Positions 1 through 8,982 of a DNA stretch of 64,000 nt are shown here, in pieces. The notes beneath the pieces are model-generated. The model worked only from the letters and a program-made list of their open reading frames with translations, was not told the DNA's origin and did not search any database. How positions within the stretch are numbered: position 1 is the stretch's first letter; every line of letters starts with the position of its first letter. Both the position numbers and the translations under genes were made by a program. The DNA is from Bacillus weihaiensis (GTDB taxonomy: Bacteria > Bacillota > Bacilli > Bacillales > Bacillaceae), in NCBI RefSeq assembly GCF_001889165.1, contig NZ_CP016020.1, positions 2,206,501-2,270,500 of the forward strand. The letters are read 5' to 3'.

Positions 1-23
1 CAACCTTTTGAGCACCCTCTTAC

Positions 24-254
24 TTATTGTAAATCATATTTTCTTTCATCTTTTATTTTCTGTGGGGTTACATCGTTTCCATTTGGATCTACAACTGTTA
101 CGCCTTTTAAAGTATCCTTCATAGAAGATCGAAAGACATGTAAATATTCTTCACGAAGTAATTTTTGCTCTTTTTTCTCTTCTTCTGATAAACCAGTTTC
201 TTTCGACTTTTTTGATAATTCATTTATACGATTTATTTTTGACTGTGGTAACAT
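24..254 (-). CDS. ynzC: DUF896 / UPF0291 protein YnzC
   Basis: Small cytoplasmic protein of 76 residues in the DUF896 (UPF0291) family, whose molecular role is not established. The N-terminal part (LPQSKINRINELSKKSK) and the following charged segment fit the two-helix hairpin known for this family; the tail is polar. Length matches B. subtilis YnzC (about 77). The start follows the ribosome site GAGGAGA about 7 bases upstream. It lies downstream of yneB and yneA on the same strand, as in B. subtilis, but 227 bases separate it from yneB, so it may have its own promoter. Identity is sure; function is unknown. Confidence 0.88.
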   Translation of the reverse strand: MLPQSKINRINELSKKSKETGLSEEEKKEQKLLREEYLHVFRSSMKDTLKGVTVVDPNGNDVTPQKIKDERKYDLQ

Positions 255-481
255 ATTTATTATCTCCTCTCTTACGACTCCTGTTATATCCGGCTACCTT
301 AGGTATTCAGTTAAGAATAGATATGGCAAATGTTATTTCTCTATCGAAAAGTAACATAACATCACCTAACATTGTAAGAATTAAAAGGTCAAGCGTTTAA
401 GTAATTGGACATACAAGACATCATACTAAATAGAGACAAAAATAACAACTTATTTGCGATGAATAACGCCATTTAAACATA

Positions 482-1132
<651 letters not shown>

Positions 1133-1156
1133 CTACACCCTACCATATCTTTTTAC

Positions 1157-1468
1157 TTAATCACTTGCTAATTGATTTAGTTGTACATTATGTTTTTTTT
1201 CAATTGGAACAAAGACTATATCACCTGGTTTCACTAAAGTGGAATGTAAATTGTTGTTATCCTGAACCCATTTGACAAAATCTTGTCTAGAAATATTGGA
1301 TTTGTCTTGGAATCTTTCTGCAATCTCCCATAAACTATCTCCATTTTCGATTGTAACTTGTTGAAAGTTATCTAAGCTTTCAGCCTTATCAGTATATGAA
1401 ACCACAAAAGTAATTGCTAGTAATACAAGGAAAAAAGTAAAAATATATGCAATAGATTCTTTTTTCAT
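1157..1468 (-). CDS. yneA: SOS cell-division suppressor YneA (SosA-like)
   Basis: 103 residues: a short cytoplasmic start, one membrane helix (about 8-25, IFTFFLVLLAITFVVSY) and an extracellular LysM domain (about 36-91, VTIENGDSLWEIAERF ... VKPGDIVFVPI). In B. subtilis YneA delays cell division during the SOS response and is rapidly degraded. The gene is divergent from lexA and its start region contains a LexA box (1484-1497) between the ATG and the shared promoter region; two more boxes lie nearer lexA. Ribosome site GAGGTGATTAATC precedes the ATG. Strong call from synteny and domain order. Confidence 0.92.
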   Translation of the reverse strand: MKKESIAYIFTFFLVLLAITFVVSYTDKAESLDNFQQVTIENGDSLWEIAERFQDKSNISRQDFVKWVQDNNNLHSTLVKPGDIVFVPIEKKHNVQLNQLASD

Positions 1469-1483
1469 GATTAATCACCTCGT

Positions 1484-1497
1484 AGAATATTTGTTCG
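1484..1497 (-). promoter_or_regulatory. LexA box in front of yneA
   Basis: On the minus strand the 14-mer reads CGAACAAATATTCT, one main departure from the Bacillus LexA consensus CGAACRNRYGTTYC. It lies 15 bases upstream of the yneA start. B. subtilis also has several boxes in this intergenic region. Confidence 0.75.
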
Positions 1498-1520
1498 TAT
1501 AATATAAATATAGTATAATA

Positions 1521-1534
1521 AGAACAACTGTTCT
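1521..1534. promoter_or_regulatory. LexA box, central, lexA-yneA intergenic region
   Basis: AGAACAACTGTTCT is a near-perfect dyad fitting GAAC-N4-GTTC, placed midway between lexA and yneA. Together with boxes at 1484 and 1550 it gives three operators in 80 bases. Confidence 0.8.
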
Positions 1535-1549
1535 AGTCAACGGTTTTTT

Positions 1550-1563
1550 CGAACTTATGTTTG
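1550..1563 (+). promoter_or_regulatory. LexA box in front of lexA
   Basis: CGAACTTATGTTTG matches the Bacillus SOS box CGAACRNRYGTTYC closely and lies about 60 bases upstream of the lexA start, consistent with autoregulation of lexA. Confidence 0.82.
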
Positions 1564-1625
1564 TATTAATAGGTAAATGATGCTATAATAAACATATATT
1601 ATAGGAATCCGAGGTGTCTCATAGG

Positions 1626-2249
1626 ATGACGAAACTATCAAAAAGACAACAAGATATTTTAAGTTTTATAAAAGATGAAGTACAAAAGAAGGGCTATCCA
1701 CCTTCTGTTAGAGAAATTGGAGAAGCTGTTGGACTCGCGTCAAGCTCAACTGTTCATGGACATTTAGCTAGACTTGAATCAAAAGGATTAATTAGACGAG
1801 ATCCTACTAAACCACGTGCCATTGAAATACTTGAAGAGGAAGAAAATCTACACATTCCTAAAAGCAATGTTATAAATGTTCCTGTTATCGGTAAAGTAAC
1901 TGCTGGCTTACCAATAACTGCTATTGAGAATGTTGATGAATATTTCCCATTGCCTGATCGTTATGTTTCAGATGAGGAAAATGTCTTTATGCTTGAAATT
2001 ATGGGTGAAAGTATGATTGAAGCAGGTATTCTTGATGGTGATTTAGTCATTGTTAAGCAACAACAAACAGCGAATAACGGTGATATAGTAGTAGCTATGA
2101 CTGAGGAAGACGAAGCAACATGTAAACGATTCTTCAAAGAAAAGGATTTCATACGTTTACAGCCAGAAAACTCGACGATGGAACCTATTATTTTACGTCA
2201 TGTATCTATTCTCGGTAAAGTTATCGGTGTCTATAGAACGATTCATTAA
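1626..2249 (+). CDS. lexA: LexA, SOS repressor and self-cleaving protease
   Basis: Transcriptional repressor of the SOS regulon, inactivated by RecA-stimulated autocleavage. An N-terminal winged helix (about 1-65, with [20 protein letters not shown]) binds the operator. The C-terminal S24 peptidase domain has the cleavage site in VIGKVTAG (Ala-Gly bond), the catalytic Ser in [10 protein letters not shown] and the Lys in [16 protein letters not shown] chose the ATG at 1626 (207 residues, starting MTKLSKRQ as in B. subtilis, 205 residues). A GTG at 1614 would add four residues, but the likely ribosome site GAGGTG overlaps it. Divergent from yneA and preceded by LexA boxes. Confidence 0.97.
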   Translation: MTKLSKRQQDILSFIKDEVQKKGYPPSVREIGEAVGLASSSTVHGHLARLESKGLIRRDPTKPRAIEILEEEENLHIPKSNVINVPVIGKVTAGLPITAIENVDEYFPLPDRYVSDEENVFMLEIMGESMIEAGILDGDLVIVKQQQTANNGDIVVAMTEEDEATCKRFFKEKDFIRLQPENSTMEPIILRHVSILGKVIGVYRTIH

Positions 2250-2280
2250 AAAAAGCTTGCAAATTGCAAGCTTTTTCTTA
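2248..2280. terminator. Bidirectional terminator between lexA and the carbohydrate locus
   Basis: Stem AAAGCTTGC / GCAAGCTTT with a short AAATT loop (2252-2274). It has a T tract on the plus side and an A tract on the minus side, so it can stop both lexA and the convergent epimerase gene. Confidence 0.85.
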
Positions 2281-2325
2281 TATATATTGTAGATTCAAAG
2301 TTAATTTTCTATTAAACTTGTTTAG

Positions 2326-3186
2326 TTAAAACCAATCTGAATAACCAAGATCACACAAATAGTCTGCAGAAATTTTTAAAGACTCGAATGGATCACGACC
2401 ATACGTATCATCCTGCTCTATTAAAAAGTATTTCGATCCACTTTTTAAACCAGCTTCGATAATTTCCTTAAAATCCAAGCTACCTTGACCTACTTCTGCA
2501 AATTCAATCACATTTGTGAATTTAGTCCAAAATTCACCTCGATCTTTTAAATCCTCTTCCTTCACATCAAGGTGACCTATCCGGTAATCTTTTAAATGTA
2601 TTAAGGAAGTACGGTTTTTAAATCGATTGATCACATCTACGGGATTTTCTCCACCTCTATGTATCCAGTGAACATCTAATTCAAATCCTATTTTAGATGT
2701 ATGATTTTTCATGATATCTAAAAGTGTTTCTCCATCGTATTGTTCAAATTCGATATGGTGGTTATGGTAATATAATTCAATATTATGCTCAGCTAATTTC
2801 TCAGCCATTGCTTCTGCTTTTTGAATAAATTCCATTATTTTATCTTTGTTGCCCATTAAGTGTAATGGAAGCATTCCAATACGTAAGAAGTTACAATTTA
2901 ATGTTTTACAATCATTTACGATTTTTTCAAAATCAGTTGCTAACGTTTCTCCGGGCATACCTGGCATATTTGGCTCTAATGCTGCTGAACATGCCGCAAT
3001 TTCGATGTTGAAATCTTCACTAGCTCTTTTTAATTCAGCCACATTTTCCGGTGTCATTGGAATTTGTGATACCTCTACACATTGGTAGCCAAGATCTTTT
3101 ATTTTTTTCATTGTTTCATAGGCACCTAGCTCTTCAACCTTACCTTTTAGCATCATCATTTGTACACCAAATTTACCTTTTTGCAT
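2326..3186 (-). CDS. Sugar phosphate isomerase/epimerase family protein (TIM barrel)
   Basis: 286 residues of the AP-endonuclease-2 / xylose-isomerase-like TIM-barrel superfamily, related to IolE/IolI-type epimerases. Metal-binding positions fit the fold: Glu/His in the central strands (YYHNHHIEFE around residues 140-150), Asp/His in FELDVHWIHRGG, His in SLIHLKDYRI and Glu in YFLIEQDD near the end. It is the last gene of the carbohydrate locus and overlaps the upstream dehydrogenase gene by 14 bases, so the pair is translationally coupled. Substrate is unknown; a keto-polyol or keto-sugar made by the neighbouring dehydrogenase is a reasonable inference. No signal peptide, so it is cytoplasmic. 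Confidence 0.82.
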   Translation of the reverse strand: MQKGKFGVQMMMLKGKVEELGAYETMKKIKDLGYQCVEVSQIPMTPENVAELKRASEDFNIEIAACSAALEPNMPGMPGETLATDFEKIVNDCKTLNCNFLRIGMLPLHLMGNKDKIMEFIQKAEAMAEKLAEHNIELYYHNHHIEFEQYDGETLLDIMKNHTSKIGFELDVHWIHRGGENPVDVINRFKNRTSLIHLKDYRIGHLDVKEEDLKDRGEFWTKFTNVIEFAEVGQGSLDFKEIIEAGLKSGSKYFLIEQDDTYGRDPFESLKISADYLCDLGYSDWF

Positions 3187-4195
3187 ATTGGTTCCCCTCC
3201 ATCACAATTGATTTATTTAATTCGGATGATTGACGAATGGCATCAATGATTTCTATTGAGGTCAATGCATCTTCTACATGAACGTAATCTTGTGTGTTGT
3301 TTCGAATACAAGAATAGAAAGTATCAATGATCTTGAGATGACTAGCACCATAATAAAATTTGGTACCTGGTAATTTTGCATCTTCAATGATATCTTCTTT
3401 TTTACCATCTTCATCGACTTTTGTAAGAATACTATCTTTAATGATGAATTTACCTTTTTCAAAGGTGACTTGTAATTCAACACTAGAGTTTTCTGCATTA
3501 GAATTTGTCGCAAAAAACAACCCTGTTGCACCATTTTTAAATGTAATATTTGCTACTGCGGTATCCTCGACTTCAATACCATAATCTAATAGTTGGGTAA
3601 TGGAACCCTTAATTGATTCTATCTCTCCACCTAGCAGCTGTATTAAATCTAATGTATGAATGGATTGGTTAATCATAACCCCACCACCAGCGTACTTCAT
3701 TCTCCCACGCCAAGGCTTTACATCGTAATACGACTTAGGTCTAAACCAAGTAACTAGCCCTTTGATGCCAACAATCTTTCCATATGCTCCACTTTGGACG
3801 ATCTTTTTCAACATTTCGAACGTCTCGTTATAGCGATTTTGATGACAAATGCAAATTTTTACATTCGGATTCTGTTTTTCAAGCTTTACTAATTCTAAAC
3901 CTTCTTCTGTAGTTAATGCCAAAGGCTTTTCTTGTAAAACGTGAACACCCTTTTCAACACATGCTTTTGTGGCAGGAAGGTGGAGATTATGCGGCAAGCA
4001 GATATGAACACAATCCAAAGGTTCGTGGTCAAGCATGACATGGTAATCTGTATAAAACTGAACACCTGGTACAGTTTCAGCTAATGACTCATCTATATCA
4101 CAAACTGCAACCAATTCAACATAAGGGTTTTTTTGAATAGCAGGAATATGAATCTTTGAGATATCCCCAAGGCCTACAACTGCTACTTTTAGCAT
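3173..4195 (-). CDS. Gfo/Idh/MocA family NAD(P)-dependent oxidoreductase
   Basis: 340 residues. N-terminal Rossmann fold (VAVVGLGDISKIHIPAI, then VAVCDIDES) binds NAD(P). The family's catalytic Lys is in the motif LQEKPLAL (about residue 92), and the GGGVMINQSIHTLDLIQ segment holds the conserved His/Asp. The family oxidises or reduces sugars and inositols. It is followed with a 14-base overlap by the epimerase gene and preceded, 78 bases away, by the fusion gene that contains a second copy of the same two domains. Start: ATG after AAAAGGAGA. Substrate not determined. Confidence 0.85.
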   Translation of the reverse strand: MLKVAVVGLGDISKIHIPAIQKNPYVELVAVCDIDESLAETVPGVQFYTDYHVMLDHEPLDCVHICLPHNLHLPATKACVEKGVHVLQEKPLALTTEEGLELVKLEKQNPNVKICICHQNRYNETFEMLKKIVQSGAYGKIVGIKGLVTWFRPKSYYDVKPWRGRMKYAGGGVMINQSIHTLDLIQLLGGEIESIKGSITQLLDYGIEVEDTAVANITFKNGATGLFFATNSNAENSSVELQVTFEKGKFIIKDSILTKVDEDGKKEDIIEDAKLPGTKFYYGASHLKIIDTFYSCIRNNTQDYVHVEDALTSIEIIDAIRQSSELNKSIVMEGNQYAKR

Positions 4196-4273
4196 AAGTT
4201 AATCTCCTTTTAAAACTAACCTTTACTGCTCGACTTAAGGCTAGTTCTCTCGAATAGGTTCATGACACTATAA

Positions 4274-6325
4274 TTAATGTTTAATTAAGCTCGTTTTTTC
4301 TTCTGTTACTCTTTTATTCAATTCATCTAGGAATAAATCTTCATCAAACGGAACTTCAATTTCTTTCCCTAACCAACTTGATAGGTGAATGGCATTTGCT
4401 AATCTAACACCATTGATCCCATCACTACCAGGTGCTAATAGAGGTGTTCCTTCAAGAATGTTTTCAGCAAAATTCTCTAGTACTTCGATATGTTGAGCAC
4501 CCCATACACTTTCAAACTCTACTACTTCTTCAGAGTAGATTTTCGAAATTCCTTCACCTTTGAAGATTTTAGAAACGTCTCCCCATGGAATCGTTGCGCT
4601 CATTTCAGATTCAGGCTGAGTGAGTCTTTTAATCGTTACTTTTTTACTGTCATCAACAACAATTTTTCCTTTGTCTCCTAAAATTTCAAAACGGTCTGTC
4701 CCAACAACGTCATGTGTGCATGTGATGAATACACCAGTAGCTCCATTTCCATAATCAAGCATGGCTGTTACTTCATCTTCCACTGCAATCTTTCTTTGGT
4801 AGCCATATTTCACATTTGAGTAGACTTTTTTAGGCATACCACAAATCCATTGCAGTAAATCTAATTGGTGTGGGGCTTGGTTTACAAGGACACCACCGCC
4901 TTCTCCACCCCAAGTTGCTCTCCATTCACTTAAATCATAATAACCTTGAGGTCTCCACCACGTAGTAATCATCCAGTTTGTACGGCGGATTTCCCCAATT
5001 TCACCATTTTCAATTATCTCTTTTACTTTTTGATAAAGTGGATTTGTTCGTTGATTGAACATAATTCCGAACGTTAATTCTGGTTTGGTTGCAGCAAAAT
5101 CATTTAATTCTTTTACTTGCTGTGTATAAACACCAGCAGGCTTTTCAACTAATGCATGGATATTTCTTTTTAATGCCGCAATTCCGATTTCTGGATGTAA
5201 ATAGTGAGGAACAGTTGTAATAATAGCATCCACATTCCCGCTTTCAAGAAGCTCTATATAGTTTTCATAAAAGGGAACATCCGGATACTTTTCTGAAACA
5301 ATTTCTTTTTTCGTAGGATCGATATCACAAATAGCACCAATTTCCATTCCTTTTACTCTGCCTTCTTTAATAAAGTCAGCGTAACTTGTACCTTGAATGC
5401 CAATCCCAATAATACCTAATCTTACTTTTTTCATATTCTTCTCTCCTTCACTCTCAATTTTTTCTAATACCTCTAGTAGAGCCTCATATTGAAGCTTATA
5501 GCCACCAGCACCATCTAATCCTTGTGTTTCTTTAATCACATCGGTAGCTTCTTCAAGTTCTAAATCTTTTAATGAGTCAAAAAGAACTAAATGAGGTTCC
5601 AGTGTTAGAAACCCTTGATAACCACTATGAATAGCTTGTGATAAAATGGCAGCAATTTTCCCATCACCAGTACCGCAAAGAACATTTTGACTATCAGTTG
5701 TAACAGCATCCTTAATATGAATGTATACGATATCGTCTTTTAGTAAGTTATAGCATTCTTGTGTGTCCTCACCACACTGAACAAAGTTTGCAAAATCAAA
5801 AATTGCCTTAAAGTGTGTAGAGCCGACTTCATTTAGAATTTCTTTACAGCGACGACCAATATCACCGTAAATGTCCTTCTCATTCTCATGAAGAAGGATG
5901 ACATCATACTTTTCTGCAATGGCTGTATATTCCTTTAACTTGCTGATTACTTCATTTTTATATTGATCCGCATTTTCTTCCTTTGGAATATAAAAGCTGA
6001 AGATGCGAATATATCGACAATTTAGTAGATTACTAATCTGACAAAGTGTATCTAACATGATCTTTTGGTTTGCAAATCCTTCTTCATCATTAATAAACAC
6101 TTTACCAATTGGGGAACCAATTGAAGAAACGCTTATACCATACTTTTCTAAGCATGGTATAACATTTTTCTTTACTTCTTCTACTGTAAAGTCTCCAATG
6201 TTTTTCCCGTCAACTCCTCTTATTGAGATATACTTCATTCCTAGCTTTGAAACAACTTCAAGCTGAGTACCAAAATCAGAAGAAATCTCATCTGAGAATC
6301 CAGAAATGATCATTTTTTGATTCAT
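4274..6325 (-). CDS. Fusion protein: TIM-barrel epimerase + Gfo/Idh/MocA oxidoreductase
   Basis: 683 residues in one frame. Residues 1 to about 285 are a sugar phosphate isomerase/epimerase-like TIM barrel (FSDEISSDFGTQLEVV ... VILLHENEKDI ... KAIFDFANFVQCG ... VYIHIKDA ... LTLEPH). Residues 298-683 are a complete Gfo/Idh/MocA dehydrogenase (VRLGIIGIGIQGTSYADF, VEKPAGVY with the catalytic Lys, GGGVLVNQAPHQLDLLQW). The junction encodes ESEGEKNMKK; its DNA reads GAAGGAGAGAAGAATATG, a good ribosome site 6 bases before an ATG at 5434. So either two ancestral genes were fused by loss of a stop, or the second domain is also made alone from this internal start. Cytoplasmic; substrate unknown. Confidence 0.82.
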   Translation of the reverse strand: MNQKMIISGFSDEISSDFGTQLEVVSKLGMKYISIRGVDGKNIGDFTVEEVKKNVIPCLEKYGISVSSIGSPIGKVFINDEEGFANQKIMLDTLCQISNLLNCRYIRIFSFYIPKEENADQYKNEVISKLKEYTAIAEKYDVILLHENEKDIYGDIGRRCKEILNEVGSTHFKAIFDFANFVQCGEDTQECYNLLKDDIVYIHIKDAVTTDSQNVLCGTGDGKIAAILSQAIHSGYQGFLTLEPHLVLFDSLKDLELEEATDVIKETQGLDGAGGYKLQYEALLEVLEKIESEGEKNMKKVRLGIIGIGIQGTSYADFIKEGRVKGMEIGAICDIDPTKKEIVSEKYPDVPFYENYIELLESGNVDAIITTVPHYLHPEIGIAALKRNIHALVEKPAGVYTQQVKELNDFAATKPELTFGIMFNQRTNPLYQKVKEIIENGEIGEIRRTNWMITTWWRPQGYYDLSEWRATWGGEGGGVLVNQAPHQLDLLQWICGMPKKVYSNVKYGYQRKIAVEDEVTAMLDYGNGATGVFITCTHDVVGTDRFEILGDKGKIVVDDSKKVTIKRLTQPESEMSATIPWGDVSKIFKGEGISKIYSEEVVEFESVWGAQHIEVLENFAENILEGTPLLAPGSDGINGVRLANAIHLSSWLGKEIEVPFDEDLFLDELNKRVTEEKTSLIKH
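5434..5449 (-). promoter_or_regulatory. Internal ribosome site and ATG at the fusion junction
   Basis: GAAGGAGAGAAGAATATG on the minus strand has a GGAGAG Shine-Dalgarno element and correct spacing to an in-frame ATG (first base at 5434). It would start a 386-residue stand-alone Gfo/Idh/MocA protein. The same bases are coding sequence of the 683-residue fusion. Confidence 0.6.
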
Positions 6326-6345
6326 ATGTGTTATGCTCCTTCCAT

Positions 6346-7200
6346 TTAATTACTTTCCACCTTATTTTTCGTCCTATGAGAACGGTAATTTTTCGCAGTT
6401 ACACCCACTTTTTCACGGAAATAACGACTGAAATGTGAAATGCTTTCAAATCCTGTTTCATAAGCAATATCTTTTAGTTTTTTACCTGGCTCCATTTCAA
6501 GTAAATATTTCACCTGTGTTAACCTGCATCCCATTACATATTCCATTACTGTAAATCCTGTCATTTCTTTAAATACATGTGCTACATACGATTTACTCAA
6601 ATTAAGGTCGTTTGCAATTGACTGCAACGTTAACTTCTTCATATAATTTGATTGAACATATTCTGCAATATTCTCAGCATGTACTGCTTTATCTCCCTTT
6701 TTGTTCATCAATTTCATAGAGTTCACTTGACAAAGCCGATGAACAACAATTAATACATGCAGGAGCAACACTTTCAATTCCGTTATTTCATACTTATCAT
6801 ATGAGTCAACCGTTCTTTTCACTTCAGCAAGTTGGATAAGTAGATCCTCTAGTTTTTTTAATTGTTTTTGATCACTTGACCGAATTAAACAATAGTGAAG
6901 TTTTTGGAAAGGTTCTAACAGATACATACTATTCATTTCCATTAATACACTTTTTATCCAATGTGGGGAGAAGTGAACAACACTTCGAATATATTCACTT
7001 TTCGGGTCCACATTTGGTTTATGAAGTGTCATTCCATTCATGACAATAATATCTCCTGGTTCTAAATCGTAAATATTATTATGAATTAAATATCTGCAGG
7101 ATCCCTTATGGAAAATGTAAATTTCATATTCCTGATGTGAATGAAAGTCAACAGAGTAATGTCCTATCATTCGATAATCCACAACTAACGTTTCATTCAT
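6346..7200 (-). CDS. AraC family transcriptional regulator (cupin + HTH)
   Basis: 284 residues with an N-terminal cupin sensor (HSHQEYEIYIFHKGSCRYLI ... LEPGDIIVMNG) and a C-terminal double helix-turn-helix (LTLQSIANDLNLSKSYVAHVFKEMTG, then DIAYETGFESISHFSRYFREKVG). The family binds a sugar or related ligand and controls nearby operons. I use the ATG at 7200, which has GGAAGGA 9 bases upstream; a longer frame reaching 7284 begins with a hydrophobic stretch unlike the family and lacks a ribosome site. It sits 20 bases upstream of the fusion gene, so it probably controls the enzyme half of the locus. Confidence 0.88.
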   Translation of the reverse strand: MNETLVVDYRMIGHYSVDFHSHQEYEIYIFHKGSCRYLIHNNIYDLEPGDIIVMNGMTLHKPNVDPKSEYIRSVVHFSPHWIKSVLMEMNSMYLLEPFQKLHYCLIRSSDQKQLKKLEDLLIQLAEVKRTVDSYDKYEITELKVLLLHVLIVVHRLCQVNSMKLMNKKGDKAVHAENIAEYVQSNYMKKLTLQSIANDLNLSKSYVAHVFKEMTGFTVMEYVMGCRLTQVKYLLEMEPGKKLKDIAYETGFESISHFSRYFREKVGVTAKNYRSHRTKNKVESN

Positions 7201-7352
7201 TAAAACCATTCCTTCCAATGAAGCTACTATCATTTTATGTGATGAAAATAAAAAACACATTACCTCAAACTGTCTAATAATCATTTAAAATTATCTGGTA
7301 GTGCTTTTGTAAAACCATTCTTTAAGGAAAATAAAACAAAGACAAATCATCT

Positions 7353-8978
7353 TTACAATACATTTTTATTGTTCGTTAATGGATCAGCTAATTGATACTT
7401 ATATTCTCTTGGTGTGGTTCCATAGTATTTTTTAAATGTTTTAAAAAAGTAACTTTTGTTTTCAAAGCCTAACATTTCAGAGATTCTATCAATTGTTACA
7501 TTTGATTGTTCTATTAACTCGTGAGCTCTTTCCATTTTGGTTTTTATGACAAAATCTATAAAGTTTTCATTTGTATGTTGTTTATATAAGCGACTAAAAT
7601 AACTTGGATTTAAGTGAAGGTGTGCCGCGACCTCACCGAGGGTAATTTTTTTATCTAAGTTCATCATTACATATTTTTTTGCTTTCAGTATTTCATTTTT
7701 CTTAGGCATCTCATTGATAGTATTCATATTTTCCACTAGTTTTTTTACTATTATAATGAGAGCTTCCTCTAATTCGTAAACGCTTTCAATATTATGGATG
7801 ATTTTATCTGTCATAGACGCTGAATACGTAGTTTCAAAATTCTCTAACGTATTGAATTTTAATTTTATATCCAAGATAAGCTTCATTATCCATTCCCGTA
7901 CTATACTTGGCTGAAATTTATTTTTATGAATAAACGATATCCATTTTCTAATTGTTACCTCTAGTACTTCAACATCTTCTTTTATAATTCCAGCTTTAAA
8001 CTCTTGAACTGCTTCTGCATAAAATGTATAGAGATTATAAGTTGAATATTGAAATTGTTCATTTGGAGCTATGGAACCAGACTTATAGTAAAACCTTTGA
8101 TCTGATTTTTTCACTAATATTTTTAACGATTCTATAAGGTGTGTTGTATTTTGGGAAGGATCTCCAATAATAGATGTTATACTACAACTTAAATATTTTT
8201 GTATACCTTTTTTTATATTTAATAATGAATCGTAAATATCCTTTCTATCATTTTCCGATAGCGGATAGAAGATAAAAAAGATATAATCATTATAAAAAAC
8301 GCTAAAATTATTGCCCTTTTGAGAAATTATTTCACTTACTAGATTATCAATACTAAACTGTAGCAAATTAAGAGTACCGTATTCATGTATCGTATCTTCA
8401 ACTTGATCTATATAGCAAATGACTGGTACGTATTGTTGATAAGATAAATCTATTCCTAATTCTCTGCCTCTTTGTTCCCATTCCCACTTATCAGTAAGCT
8501 GTTGTTCCATGTATGTGTGAAGGAACTTGCTTTTAAGAGAAACGATATTGTTTTGTAATAAAGATTTTAATTGATACCTTTCAAGTCTGGTCTTTTTTTC
8601 CTTATCAAGCCTATTTTTTAACCGCTTTAATATGTTAACTATCGTTTCTATTTCCATCGATTCCTTTAAAACATACTCAAAAGTTCCCAATTTTAATGCT
8701 TGTTGTGCATATTTAAATTCGCCATGACAAGAAAGAATAATAGAGTGCGTCGACGAATTAAGATCCCTTATTTTCTTAATAAATGTTATTCCGTCTAAAA
8801 TAGGCATCCCTATATCCGTAATGATGACATCAGGCATTTTATTCTTACAATATTCTAGAGCAAACGATCCATCATGAAAGGAGTCATTTAATTTGAATCC
8901 AAGCTCTTCCCACGGAACCATTTTTCTTAAAAACTCAATAACAATTGAGTCATCATCTACTAATATGACTTCATACAT
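7353..8978 (-). CDS. YesN-type response regulator (REC + AraC HTH)
   Basis: 541 residues. Receiver domain 1-120 with acidic pocket VDDD, phospho-acceptor Asp55 in VIITDIGMP and the Lys in LKES. A long middle domain follows, then a C-terminal AraC-type helix-turn-helix (about 435-535, ITLGEVAAHLHLNPSYFSRLYK ... ISEMLGFENKSYFFKTFKKYYG). Partner of the histidine kinase just upstream: only four bases separate the genes, and the ribosome site AGGGGTG lies in the kinase's end. This YesM/YesN arrangement typically senses carbohydrate or its binding protein and activates the neighbouring ABC transporter. Confidence 0.9.
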   Translation of the reverse strand: MYEVILVDDDSIVIEFLRKMVPWEELGFKLNDSFHDGSFALEYCKNKMPDVIITDIGMPILDGITFIKKIRDLNSSTHSIILSCHGEFKYAQQALKLGTFEYVLKESMEIETIVNILKRLKNRLDKEKKTRLERYQLKSLLQNNIVSLKSKFLHTYMEQQLTDKWEWEQRGRELGIDLSYQQYVPVICYIDQVEDTIHEYGTLNLLQFSIDNLVSEIISQKGNNFSVFYNDYIFFIFYPLSENDRKDIYDSLLNIKKGIQKYLSCSITSIIGDPSQNTTHLIESLKILVKKSDQRFYYKSGSIAPNEQFQYSTYNLYTFYAEAVQEFKAGIIKEDVEVLEVTIRKWISFIHKNKFQPSIVREWIMKLILDIKLKFNTLENFETTYSASMTDKIIHNIESVYELEEALIIIVKKLVENMNTINEMPKKNEILKAKKYVMMNLDKKITLGEVAAHLHLNPSYFSRLYKQHTNENFIDFVIKTKMERAHELIEQSNVTIDRISEMLGFENKSYFFKTFKKYYGTTPREYKYQLADPLTNNKNVL

Positions 8979-8982
8979 GTAT

